Positions 34,440 through 42,913 of a DNA stretch of 64,000 bases are shown here, piece after piece. A program made the position numbers and the translations under genes. The stretch's first letter is position 1. Each line of letters starts with the position of its first letter. The stretch is taken from contig JACREQ010000030.1 in assembly GCA_016218155.1 (NCBI GenBank), positions 1 to 64,000 of the forward strand, given 5' to 3'. The notes under the pieces are model-generated. The model was not told where the DNA came from, made no database searches, and worked only from the letters and a program-made list of their open reading frames with translations. This stretch comes from Bacteroidia bacterium (lineage in GTDB: Bacteria > Bacteroidota > Bacteroidia > Bacteroidales > GWA2-32-17).

Positions 34440-35864
34440 TTAACTTTCATAAGCAAATTTAGAAGTTTGTATATATTTTTCAAGAAGCTTTTCTGAAGTA
34501 CATAATTCAGTTTCGGCCATTATTACATCAATAGGTAATCTTGAAAAGTTTTTAATTGCATTTTGCTTAATGTTTAAATCTGTTATTTTTTCAAGAACTA
34601 AGTTGTGCTTTGTTAAAAAATTATTGTAAAGTTTAATTTTGTTTTCTTCGGATAAATAAGTAGTGTTATTAATATGATTTTCAACCATAGAGAATAAATA
34701 TTGTTTTAACTTAAGTTCGTCATTACAAGAGTCAATACCTGATTTTTCAAACTCAATTGCTTCATTGTGCCAAACAATAACAGAGTTCAGAAGATTATCA
34801 AACAATTGTTTGTTACTTATACATACAGAATTAGTTGTCATATATATATCAGTATTTTTATAATATTCAATTATCTCATTTATTTGTAATGCTGACATAG
34901 TGCGTATTGCGCAATAAGAAGGAAAATCAACATTGTTAAAATATAGGCTAATCGAACGTTTGTTTAAATATGATACAATTTCAGGTATTTCATGCCAGTT
35001 TTGCTGAAGCGGGCATATGTTAACTGTAATCCACTTGTTTCTTAAAGCGGAGTAATTATAAAAATACTCAAAATTCTCAATAACTTTTTCAAATGATGCT
35101 TTTTTTCTGATATTTTCAAAATTATCTTTTTTAAAAGAATCTATAGATACTGCAAAATAGAAGTTGCCTCTTTTTAATAAATCTTTAATTCTGTCATTAA
35201 GAACTGTTCCATTAGTAATTATAATGATTTCCATTTTGGGATTTATTTCAATTATTTTTTCCCATAATGTGTAATATAATTCTATTAAAAAGGTTTCACC
35301 TCCAGAAAATGTAGCTCTTTTAGCATGCAGTAAATATGGTATAATCTGTGTTAAAAAACTTTCGCCATAAGAATCAGGGTAATTGATTTGGTTTTCACGT
35401 TGTTTACGAACTGTAGAAGAAAATTCACCTGAACACATTATACAGTTTAAATTGCACGTGTTAGATAATTCAAACTCAAGTTTTTCAGGGTATTTTAATG
35501 ATTTGTCGGTTCCAAAAAAATCGTAATCAATAGATTTAAGTAATGAATAATTTTTTTGCATCAACATCCTTTGACAAAACTGACAACCTGCAGAAAGGTC
35601 GTAATTATTCATACATGTTCTTAAATTATTATATAATGAACCATGCCATATTTCGTCAATAGATTGTTCAGGAAAAGAACCAAGCTGATAAAATCTGTTA
35701 CGACAGCAACCCAGAATTTTTCCAGCAACCGAAAATCTCATTGTATTATACGGAGCATAACAAAATGCATCTTTGTGCTTTATTTTTCTTAATGAGTTGT
35801 ATTCAGAAAAATATGAATTTCCTGTTGACTTAGTTTTAATGTTTAACCAGTTAAAGATTTTCAT
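34440..35864 (-). CDS. radical SAM enzyme with N-terminal twitch domain (array member 5)
   Basis: 474 residues, first of the tandem five in transcription order. Twitch cysteines Cys35 (FCYAPYN), Cys53-54 and Cys94/Cys97; radical SAM cluster Cys137, Cys141, Cys144 (CNLNCIMC). The SAM-binding motif reads SGGETFL where the others have GGEPF. The helical tail carries IVWHNEAIEFEK and FSRLPIDVIMAE. It overlaps the asparagine-synthetase-like stop/start by one base, so the two are translationally coupled. Confidence 0.88.
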   Translation of the reverse strand: MKIFNWLNIKTKSTGNSYFSEYNSLRKIKHKDAFCYAPYNTMRFSVAGKILGCCRNRFYQLGSFPEQSIDEIWHGSLYNNLRTCMNNYDLSAGCQFCQRMLMQKNYSLLKSIDYDFFGTDKSLKYPEKLEFELSNTCNLNCIMCSGEFSSTVRKQRENQINYPDSYGESFLTQIIPYLLHAKRATFSGGETFLIELYYTLWEKIIEINPKMEIIIITNGTVLNDRIKDLLKRGNFYFAVSIDSFKKDNFENIRKKASFEKVIENFEYFYNYSALRNKWITVNICPLQQNWHEIPEIVSYLNKRSISLYFNNVDFPSYCAIRTMSALQINEIIEYYKNTDIYMTTNSVCISNKQLFDNLLNSVIVWHNEAIEFEKSGIDSCNDELKLKQYLFSMVENHINNTTYLSEENKIKLYNNFLTKHNLVLEKITDLNIKQNAIKNFSRLPIDVIMAETELCTSEKLLEKYIQTSKFAYES

Positions 35865-37564
35865 TATTTATCTAATTTCAAATATTTACACAAAGTTATA
35901 AAATCAACAAAATACTGTTCTTCAATAGTTCCTGTATTTGGCTTTTCAAAATTTTGGCAGTTGAGCCATTTATTAGATATATTGTTAAATTCTTCAATAT
36001 TTATTTTTCTTTCAATAGTTCTGCTATCTCTTGGTTCAACGCCTTCTTTTAAATAAAGAATACAATTTCCGGAAATTAAACCGAATTTTGAATTAGTCGG
36101 AAAAGAGGATAATTCAGGATAAATTTCACTATAAATGGAATTGTAAAGTGGCATATTAACATCTTGCAGAATAGCAGGAGGTATAGTCATTAAAAAAGTA
36201 AGAAAGTCTGTATCAAGAAATGGTGAATCTGATTTAAGTTGAAGTAAATAGGGTGTGTGCCATCTTGAATTTATACCTCCATATATTGATGTGAAGAAAC
36301 CTCCCGTTATATATGTAAGAGCAAACCAAAAAAGTTTATTCTGCATTGATAACTTATTGTAGTTAAATTTAAGTTCATCAAATATCTCGTTAGAATACTT
36401 AGAGATTTCGATGGGAAGTAGTTTTCGGATTTTTCTTGATTTAATACTTTTAAATTTAGAATAGATGTTGAATTTATTTTTATCAATAAGAAATATTTCT
36501 TTAGGCATCATTTCAAAACAACCTCCACTGATAAGTTCCCCGCCATAAAATCCTCCAATAGTATATGTTTGAGGTATGTCTCGCCATACTTTTAAATGTT
36601 CCGGAGATAGCTCAGTTTCCCACAAACTTGACCATGGCTGGTAATTAATTACTTTATGATTAAGTTGTTTTTTATTAGCGATCATTTTAGAAATGATAAT
36701 ATCTCTGTCTAAAGTTTCATTAACTCTAGGTGAAGTGAATGTTATAAATTCAATAGTTTTTCTGATATCATCAGGAATACAGCTAAGGATAAATCTTGAA
36801 TCAAGTCCGCCTGTAAGCATGCATTGCTTTGGTTGCTCAATTTTTAAACGGGTATTAACTGCTTTATTAAAAATCTCTGCTAATTGACTAGAAGTTTCTT
36901 TTATGTTTCTTTTGAAATTTATTTCAGGCCAATTTATGGTATAATTTGTTTCAGATATTTTATCTTTATTGCAATTTATTACTGAGCATGGTTTAATCTT
37001 TGAAATGTTTTTAAAGAAAGTTTTTCCATTAAGAGGAGAGCCAAGGAAAAAATATTCTGAAATGCCTTTATAATCAGGGCTTAAATCAAATATGTTTTCA
37101 ACCAACAGTTCATATTCAGTAGAAAAAAATAATCCAATCTCTCTTTTCTTTATAAACATTGGCCAGATGCCAAATTTGTCATTTGTTATAAATAAAGTGT
37201 TTTCTTGTTCGTTATAAATTAAGATTGAAAATTGACCTTTAATCAAAGTTGCAAATTCATCTCCTTTATTTAAGTATAAACTAAGGACTATTAAAGCATG
37301 TGAGTCCGTAAGTGGTTGATTTGGTAAATCTTTTAACTCATTTATGTTAGTAATTCTACCAGATATTATACAGGAATAATTTTTAAATTCAGCAAAGCAG
37401 TTTTCTATTGTATTCCATAATGGGTTAACTAAAACAAATAACCCATTTTTATTAATTTTATGAATAATTGAAGAATTGCCAATGCTAACGCTTGTTAAAA
37501 ATCTTTGCTTTTCATCAGTCAATTTATCAATGTTATTAGAATATATGCCGCAGATTAGTGCCAA
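35864..37564 (-). CDS. asparagine synthetase-like protein lacking the N-terminal catalytic Cys
   Basis: 566 residues. An N-terminal Ntn-hydrolase-like domain (1-200) is followed by an asparagine synthetase domain with the PP-loop LTGGLDSR at 250-257. The start is TTG, giving MALICGIYS: the Cys that normally sits at position 2 is at position 5, so self-exposed glutaminase chemistry is not expected. Similar arrangements occur in beta-lactam synthetase and lasso-peptide cyclase relatives, which adenylate a carboxylate for amide formation with another amine. It opens the operon with the five radical SAM enzymes. Confidence 0.82.
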   Translation of the reverse strand: MALICGIYSNNIDKLTDEKQRFLTSVSIGNSSIIHKINKNGLFVLVNPLWNTIENCFAEFKNYSCIISGRITNINELKDLPNQPLTDSHALIVLSLYLNKGDEFATLIKGQFSILIYNEQENTLFITNDKFGIWPMFIKKREIGLFFSTEYELLVENIFDLSPDYKGISEYFFLGSPLNGKTFFKNISKIKPCSVINCNKDKISETNYTINWPEINFKRNIKETSSQLAEIFNKAVNTRLKIEQPKQCMLTGGLDSRFILSCIPDDIRKTIEFITFTSPRVNETLDRDIIISKMIANKKQLNHKVINYQPWSSLWETELSPEHLKVWRDIPQTYTIGGFYGGELISGGCFEMMPKEIFLIDKNKFNIYSKFKSIKSRKIRKLLPIEISKYSNEIFDELKFNYNKLSMQNKLFWFALTYITGGFFTSIYGGINSRWHTPYLLQLKSDSPFLDTDFLTFLMTIPPAILQDVNMPLYNSIYSEIYPELSSFPTNSKFGLISGNCILYLKEGVEPRDSRTIERKINIEEFNNISNKWLNCQNFEKPNTGTIEEQYFVDFITLCKYLKLDK

Positions 37565-37583
37565 AATATTAAATTTAGTATAT

Positions 37584-37591
37584 CAAATATA
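37584..37591 (-). promoter_or_regulatory. candidate -7 box (TATATTTG) for the radical SAM operon
   Basis: The minus strand reads TATATTTG about 20 bp upstream of the TTG start at 37564, in the 72-bp gap after asnB. A leader of roughly 12 nt would result. No TTTG at -33, so moderate support. Confidence 0.45.
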
Positions 37592-37636
37592 ATAAATTTA
37601 ACTTGAAAAAAGGTTGGCTTAATTAATAATATAAGA

Positions 37637-39412
37637 CTAGAACCACTTTTTATACCATTTTTCAAAAATTACAATTTTCCATAACCTCCAAAAATCTATT
37701 GAATTTATTGAGTTTTCAATAAAATTTCTGTTAATTACACCATTCTCAACTAAAATTGAGTTTTTAAGTTCGGTTTTATACCATTCAACATTTTGATAAT
37801 ACCTATCCGGACCTGTAAATCCCTGTTTTTTTCGATTAATAATTTCAGTAGGTACAAAAGGCTTTAATATTTCCTGAAGAATATATTTTTGTGTTCCTTT
37901 TTTGAAATATACTTTTTCATCAAGGTTAAACATGAATTCTACTAGTTCCAAGTCAAGAAAAGGAACTCTTGCTTCATGTGAATTTGCCATGCTGGCTCTG
38001 TCTACTTTCTGAAGTACCAGTTCAGCCATAAAAGTTTTAATATCGAGGTATTGGAATGCTTTTAAGGGACTTAGGTCATTCCTGTAATGCTGTCGATAGA
38101 ACCAGAATGGATCATCGGAAATGTAATTATGATAATTTTTTGTAAATAGTTCTTTTAATTTGTTATTATTAAATAGTCCCATTGACATTGCATTAGAATA
38201 ACCATCTATTCCATGCATTTTATTGCCGTTTAGGATATTGTAAATATTGTCTTTCTTTAATAAATTATTTCTGTTCATTAAATTATGATGCCAGGTATAT
38301 CCTCCAAATATTTCATCTGCTCCTTCACCTGATAAAACTACTTTTACATGCTTAGATGCAAGTTGACTAACTCTAAAAGTAGGAATGGTGCTAATATCAC
38401 CATTTGGTTCATCATAATTCCATGCTAGATTATCAAGTATTTGCAAGCTGTTAGCATCAATAATTTCTTTATAATGCTCGGTTTTGAATTGTTTTGCAAT
38501 TATTTCAGCATAATTGTGCTCGCTGTTATTCCAATTGTCAAAACCAATGGTAAATGTTTTTTGCTTATATTTTAATTCGTCCTGAAGTAAAACTAATGCA
38601 GAGGAATCATAGCCACCGCTAAGAAATGTGCCGACTACTACGTCACTTAATAAGTGTTTTTTTACTGATTTTAATAAAAGTTCACGCGCCTGATGAACAG
38701 CGTCATTAAAAGGGATTATTCTGTTTTCAGAATTTAGCTTCCAATATTCGTTTATAGTTGTTTTACCATTACTTTCAATTAAAATAGAGTGAGCAGGAGG
38801 GAGCTTACAAACATTTTCCCAGATTGTTCTAGGGCTTGGAATATATCGGTATGTAAAATAATCGCAAGCAGATGACCAATCAATTTTCTTTTCGTGATCT
38901 GGATTTGCTACAATTGCTTTTAATTCAGATGAAAATGTGAATAATGAAGGTGCAGATTTATAATAAAATGGTTTTATCCCAAATCTGTCACGTGCAGCAA
39001 ACATTTGTTTATTTATTTCATCATATATTGCAAAAGCAAACATCCCATCAAGCTTTGAAGGTAAATTTGTTTTCCATTCTTCCCAACCATGAACTATAAC
39101 TTCACTGTCAGAGTTAGTTTTGAAAATATGTCCTGCTTTTTCTAATTCGGTTCTTAGTTCTTTGTAATTATATATTTCTCCATTTACTACTGCGTGAACA
39201 TTGTTATTTTCATTGTGCATTGGTTGATTTGCTCTTTTATCTAAATCAATAATTGCTAACCTGGTCTGAGAAAGTCCTATATTTTTATTTTCAGAAAACC
39301 ATGAATCAGATGAATCTGGTCCACGATGAGACAAGGTGTTACGTTGTACATTAAAAATTTCAGTATTTAATGGTGAACTATTAAAATTCCACTGTCCAAA
39401 AATTCCGCACAT
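37637..39412 (-). CDS. asnB: glutamine-hydrolysing asparagine synthetase
   Basis: 591 residues with an intact N-terminal Cys2 (MCGIFGQW) and glutaminase landmarks SHRGPDSS, RLAIIDL and NGEIYNYKELR. The synthetase domain has the PP-loop SGGYDS at 265-270 and GEGADEIFGGY. The length suits the AsnB/WbpS-type enzymes that amidate amino acids or sugar acids in surface-glycan loci. Its start overlaps the GT2 stop by one base, so it belongs to the acyl-carrier operon. It could amidate a uronic acid or provide Asn; not decidable. Confidence 0.9.
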   Translation of the reverse strand: MCGIFGQWNFNSSPLNTEIFNVQRNTLSHRGPDSSDSWFSENKNIGLSQTRLAIIDLDKRANQPMHNENNNVHAVVNGEIYNYKELRTELEKAGHIFKTNSDSEVIVHGWEEWKTNLPSKLDGMFAFAIYDEINKQMFAARDRFGIKPFYYKSAPSLFTFSSELKAIVANPDHEKKIDWSSACDYFTYRYIPSPRTIWENVCKLPPAHSILIESNGKTTINEYWKLNSENRIIPFNDAVHQARELLLKSVKKHLLSDVVVGTFLSGGYDSSALVLLQDELKYKQKTFTIGFDNWNNSEHNYAEIIAKQFKTEHYKEIIDANSLQILDNLAWNYDEPNGDISTIPTFRVSQLASKHVKVVLSGEGADEIFGGYTWHHNLMNRNNLLKKDNIYNILNGNKMHGIDGYSNAMSMGLFNNNKLKELFTKNYHNYISDDPFWFYRQHYRNDLSPLKAFQYLDIKTFMAELVLQKVDRASMANSHEARVPFLDLELVEFMFNLDEKVYFKKGTQKYILQEILKPFVPTEIINRKKQGFTGPDRYYQNVEWYKTELKNSILVENGVINRNFIENSINSIDFWRLWKIVIFEKWYKKWF

Positions 39413-40371
39413 TAGCTTTTACCTGAAAATATCTGTTTAACAAAGTTAAATTTATAGTATGCACCTTCCCAAAACATTGCAATAAATAAATACCATAAAT
39501 AACCAACCATGTATTTGAAAATAATTCTGTTATTTGTTTTATTTCTTAAAATACATTCATATTCTTTGACAATGCTCTGATTGATGGTATTTAAATACTT
39601 TTTATAAAATGAATCTTTTTTGAAATATTTTAAAATAGAGATATTGTTTAACGTAAAATTTTCTGAATTTACTTTTTTGCTTAAACCTTCATTATGGTCA
39701 AGGTAAACAGACCAGCAACGATTAAAATATTTAAAATTGCCTTCACTAATTATTTTCAATTGAAAAGCCCAGCTGAACGAATAAATATTCAAATTGTAAT
39801 TATTCATAAATGCTGAAAAATCTGATTTTCTAAAAACAAGCGATGCTGTTGGTATAATGTTACGTTTTAAAAGCAAATACGGTGTAAATTCTTCTTCGTA
39901 ATGATTAAACTGACTATAATACCTGTATTTATGAAGTGATTGAAGTTTTGTTTGTTCGTTTACGTGCAGTTGTTCATTTGTTTTAATTAATGCATCATGA
40001 AAACAGCCAGAATAATTAGGATTTGTTTCTAAAAAATCTAATTGAATTTGTAGTTTTGAATGAAATGTCCAGTAATCATCAGCATCAAGCCATGCAATGT
40101 ATTTTCCTTTTGCATTTTCATACATCTGTTTTGCTCTGAAAATAGGACCTTTTGATTCAGGGAAAATGAAAAGCTTAATTACATCAGGATTTTCTTTATA
40201 ATACTTCTGAAATATTAACGAAGTTCCGTCATTACTGCCATCATCAAATAATATAATCTCAAAACTATAAGTTAATTTTTGAGAAAGAGCTCCCTTAATC
40301 GCTTTTTCAATTGTTTTCTCATGGTTATGAGCTAAAATTGCTATAGTTATTATGGGATTATTATCAGGCAT
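39412..40371 (-). CDS. family 2 glycosyltransferase
   Basis: Start set to the ATG at 40371 (319 residues); an in-frame TTG lies three codons upstream. GT-A signatures: ITIAILAHNHEKTIEKAIKGALSQ, LFDDGSNDGTS, and WLDADDYW as the metal-binding DxD. A hydrophobic stretch near the C-terminus (MVGYLWYLFIAMFWEGAYY) suggests membrane association. It overlaps the phosphopantetheinyl transferase gene by 8 bp and the asnB start by 1 bp. Donor and acceptor unknown. Confidence 0.9.
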   Translation of the reverse strand: MPDNNPIITIAILAHNHEKTIEKAIKGALSQKLTYSFEIILFDDGSNDGTSLIFQKYYKENPDVIKLFIFPESKGPIFRAKQMYENAKGKYIAWLDADDYWTFHSKLQIQLDFLETNPNYSGCFHDALIKTNEQLHVNEQTKLQSLHKYRYYSQFNHYEEEFTPYLLLKRNIIPTASLVFRKSDFSAFMNNYNLNIYSFSWAFQLKIISEGNFKYFNRCWSVYLDHNEGLSKKVNSENFTLNNISILKYFKKDSFYKKYLNTINQSIVKEYECILRNKTNNRIIFKYMVGYLWYLFIAMFWEGAYYKFNFVKQIFSGKS

Positions 40372-40951
40372 TAGTAGCAATATTTAAGTTTTTTAATTCG
40401 CTGTAAACAAGTGTTTCAAAGTCGTGAGTTATTGAAATATCAATGTTCTTTGCCTGATCTGAAATAAATGGAACTCCGTTTTTATGAAAAAAAAGCTGTT
40501 TATTATTATAGTTTAAATATTCGTTTAAGTATAAATTGTTAGAACTTCTTTTATCCGAAACATTATTTGGAAAAAAGATATTATTAATGCAATTTAATGT
40601 ATTGTAATTGTTTGATGCATTTGAAAATACAAAATCTTTATTTACTTCAGTTTTGAAATTGTAAATTTTGTTCGAATAAACAGCTTTACCGATATATTCG
40701 TTTAAATTCTCAGAAATAAATTCTATTATCTCAATTGTTTTAGGAGAAAAGGCTTTTTGATTGCCTTCTTTGCACGTTATTTTATAAATGCTTTCTTTGA
40801 TTGTCCATGCAATTATCAGGTGATTATTCAAACAAAATGAATGAAATAATTTTGATTCATTTTTAGATAATATTTTATCAGTAACACCTTTTCTATTAAA
40901 AGTATTAACATTATTTTTAAAGTACATAATGTCGTTACCAATAAAACTCAT
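40364..40951 (-). CDS. 4'-phosphopantetheinyl transferase superfamily protein
   Basis: 195 residues. The N-terminal FIGNDIMYFKN corresponds to the metal-binding GxDI site of AcpS/Sfp enzymes, and IIAWTIKESIYKI near residue 55 is the W-x-x-KE-x-x-x-K motif. It transfers 4'-phosphopantetheine from CoA to the Ser of a carrier protein. The carrier gene lies 4 bp upstream, making it the obvious partner. The C-terminal part (SITHDFETLVYSEL) matches the family's last strand pair. Confidence 0.85.
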   Translation of the reverse strand: MSFIGNDIMYFKNNVNTFNRKGVTDKILSKNESKLFHSFCLNNHLIIAWTIKESIYKITCKEGNQKAFSPKTIEIIEFISENLNEYIGKAVYSNKIYNFKTEVNKDFVFSNASNNYNTLNCINNIFFPNNVSDKRSSNNLYLNEYLNYNNKQLFFHKNGVPFISDQAKNIDISITHDFETLVYSELKNLNIATNA

Positions 40952-40955
40952 TTTA

Positions 40956-41198
40956 TTATTTTAGTTTTTCTGAGATTATATTCATTGCATCTTTAATAGA
41001 AATAATTCTTTCAAGACTTTTGTCGTCAATTTCAATATCATATTTTTCTTCAATATCCAGAACAATATCCACAATTCTGGCAGAATTAATTCTGAGATCG
41101 GCAATAATTTTTGAATTTTCCTCAGCTTTATCGACTAAAGTTTTATCGAAAGCATATTTTTTGATTATATCTTTTACTTCTTCAAATAATTTGTTCAT
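40956..41198 (-). CDS. acyl carrier protein
   Basis: 80 residues, the usual ACP size and acidic. The attachment site reads DLRINSARIVDIVLDIEEKY, with Ser39 as the expected phosphopantetheine site; the common DSL triad is NSA here. Helices before and after fit the four-helix fold. Its stop is 4 bp from the phosphopantetheinyl transferase gene and its start overlaps the ketosynthase stop by 4 bp (ATGA). It carries the acyl chain for the neighbouring ketosynthase, dehydratase and reductase. Confidence 0.88.
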   Translation of the reverse strand: MNKLFEEVKDIIKKYAFDKTLVDKAEENSKIIADLRINSARIVDIVLDIEEKYDIEIDDKSLERIISIKDAMNIISEKLK

Positions 41199-42475
41199 GA
41201 CTTAAATTTATTAAAAATTAAACATGTATTAACGTCTCCAAATCCAAAACTTGCTTTAGCTATGCAATTTAAGGAAATATTTTCAATAGTTTGCTTTGGG
41301 ATACAAGTTTCGTCAATAATCTCAAGAATCTGTGGATGCAAATCATCGCAATTTATTGAAGGATGAAGGAAACTATTTTGCATTTGAATAATTGCAGCAA
41401 TACTCTCAATTGCACCGGCAGCACCAATTGTATGTCCTATTAAAGATTTTGTGGAGTTTATTTTAGGGAAATCTTTTCCTTTTCTGTTTAAGGCCTTACT
41501 CCAGTTGCTGATTTCAAGAGGATCAGCCATAGTTGAGCTTAAATGTCCTGAAATATAATCGATATCAGTCTCATTAATTTCACTTTCTTTTAATGCACCC
41601 TGAATGCATTTAATAACTCCATCAGATGAAGGTGCAGTCATGCTTCCACCATTACGTTGACCACCGGAATTAATATAACCACCTTTAATTTCAGCATAAA
41701 TATGAGCATTGCGTTTGAGTGCTGATTCCAGTTCTTCAAGTAATACAATTCCTGCACCAGCAGCTGGTACAAATCCACTTGCAGATTCGCTCATAGCTCT
41801 GCTTCCTTTTTCTGGTTCATCGTTATGCTTGCGCGTTGTTACTCTCATCGAATCAAATGGTGACCAATGCCACGGGGAATAAGGCTCTGATGCACCTGCA
41901 AGCATTCGAACTGCTTTTCCATTTTTAATTCTTTCAAAAGCATGAATAATAGCTTCGGTACCTGTGCTACATGCAGAAGAATTAAAACTAAGTTGATTTC
42001 CTAATCCAATAATAGCACTTAAAGTTGCAGCGCCACCACTAAGCATACTATGTTCAACTATTGTACTTCGTAATTTTTTAATGTTTTTCTGATTTGTTAT
42101 AGGAATAATTCGTTCACCATAAATATCTATTGTTCCAATTCCGCTCCCAATGATTGCACCAGTATTGTAATCAACTTCATTTGAGCCTTGTTGAGGGATT
42201 TGCAAACCAGAATCCTCCCATGCTTCGAGTCCAGCAAGAACAGCATATTTTATCATTGAACTTGCTGTTTCAAGCCCATATAATTCAATAAATTTATTAA
42301 AAATGTTATTTGAAGTATCAGGAATTCCACCAATTTGACAGCCAAATTCTAATTCTGCAAGTTCTGGTAAGTGTTTAATTCCACTTTTACCTGAAATAAG
42401 TGCATTGGTAAATTCCTTTTTGCCGCAACCATTAGGTGCCACAACTCCAATTCCTGTAATTACTACTCTTTTCAT
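41195..42475 (-). CDS. beta-ketoacyl-ACP synthase (FabF-like)
   Basis: 426 residues in the thiolase fold. The nucleophile is Cys169 in FNSSACSTGTEAIIHAF, and the two catalytic histidines are His311 (ISGHLSSTMADPLE) and His348 (NSTKSLIGHTIGAAGAIES), with Lys343. The His311 loop is diverged from the HGTST-x-x-x-D of housekeeping FabF, as in ketosynthases of specialised acyl pathways. It performs decarboxylative Claisen condensation on ACP-bound chains. Overlaps both neighbours by 4 bp. Confidence 0.93.
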   Translation of the reverse strand: MKRVVITGIGVVAPNGCGKKEFTNALISGKSGIKHLPELAELEFGCQIGGIPDTSNNIFNKFIELYGLETASSMIKYAVLAGLEAWEDSGLQIPQQGSNEVDYNTGAIIGSGIGTIDIYGERIIPITNQKNIKKLRSTIVEHSMLSGGAATLSAIIGLGNQLSFNSSACSTGTEAIIHAFERIKNGKAVRMLAGASEPYSPWHWSPFDSMRVTTRKHNDEPEKGSRAMSESASGFVPAAGAGIVLLEELESALKRNAHIYAEIKGGYINSGGQRNGGSMTAPSSDGVIKCIQGALKESEINETDIDYISGHLSSTMADPLEISNWSKALNRKGKDFPKINSTKSLIGHTIGAAGAIESIAAIIQMQNSFLHPSINCDDLHPQILEIIDETCIPKQTIENISLNCIAKASFGFGDVNTCLIFNKFKS

Positions 42476-42912
42476 TTTGTTTCAACTAAAGTTAAAATGG
42501 CAGTAGTTTTTGCGACTTCTTCATTATTCGAATTAGTCATTGTGATATTACATTTCAGAATATTATTTCTGAAATAAACTTTTTTTGAAATTACAGTTAC
42601 CTTATCACTAGGGTAAACAGATTTTGAGAATTCTGATTCTACAAATGAAAGCATTGGTTTATAATTAAAATCAGGATAGGTGAGTGCTAATGCAAAACCT
42701 ACTAAACCAATTTGACCCATGCATTCAACAAGTATTAAACCTGGTGTGACAGGATCATTTTTAAAATGACCTTTATAAAAAAACTCTTCTTTATCAAAAG
42801 TATAAGTGCCTGTAATTTCATTTTCGTTATATGATATAATGTTATCTACAAACAGAAATGGTTTGGAGTACGGTAGATTTTCAAGAATATATTTCTTAAT
42901 ATTTTCGTCCAT
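42472..42912 (-). CDS. 3-hydroxyacyl-ACP dehydratase, FabZ-like hotdog protein
   Basis: 146 residues with the FabZ/FabA active-site helix: YKGHFKNDPVTPGLILVEC, His49 and Glu63, followed by MGQIG. It also has the N-terminal PFLFVDNIISYNENEITG. It removes water from 3-hydroxyacyl-ACP to give a trans-2-enoyl chain. It overlaps the ketosynthase start by 4 bp and lies 1 bp after the SDR reductase. Confidence 0.9.
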   Translation of the reverse strand: MDENIKKYILENLPYSKPFLFVDNIISYNENEITGTYTFDKEEFFYKGHFKNDPVTPGLILVECMGQIGLVGFALALTYPDFNYKPMLSFVESEFSKSVYPSDKVTVISKKVYFRNNILKCNITMTNSNNEEVAKTTAILTLVETK

Positions 42913-42913
42913 T

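Noticed and set aside
28948-35864. Reading the radical SAM array as a classical RiPP (sactipeptide or ranthipeptide) cluster
   Set aside because: There is no room for a precursor gene, no peptidase-containing exporter, and the neighbours are mostly glycan enzymes.
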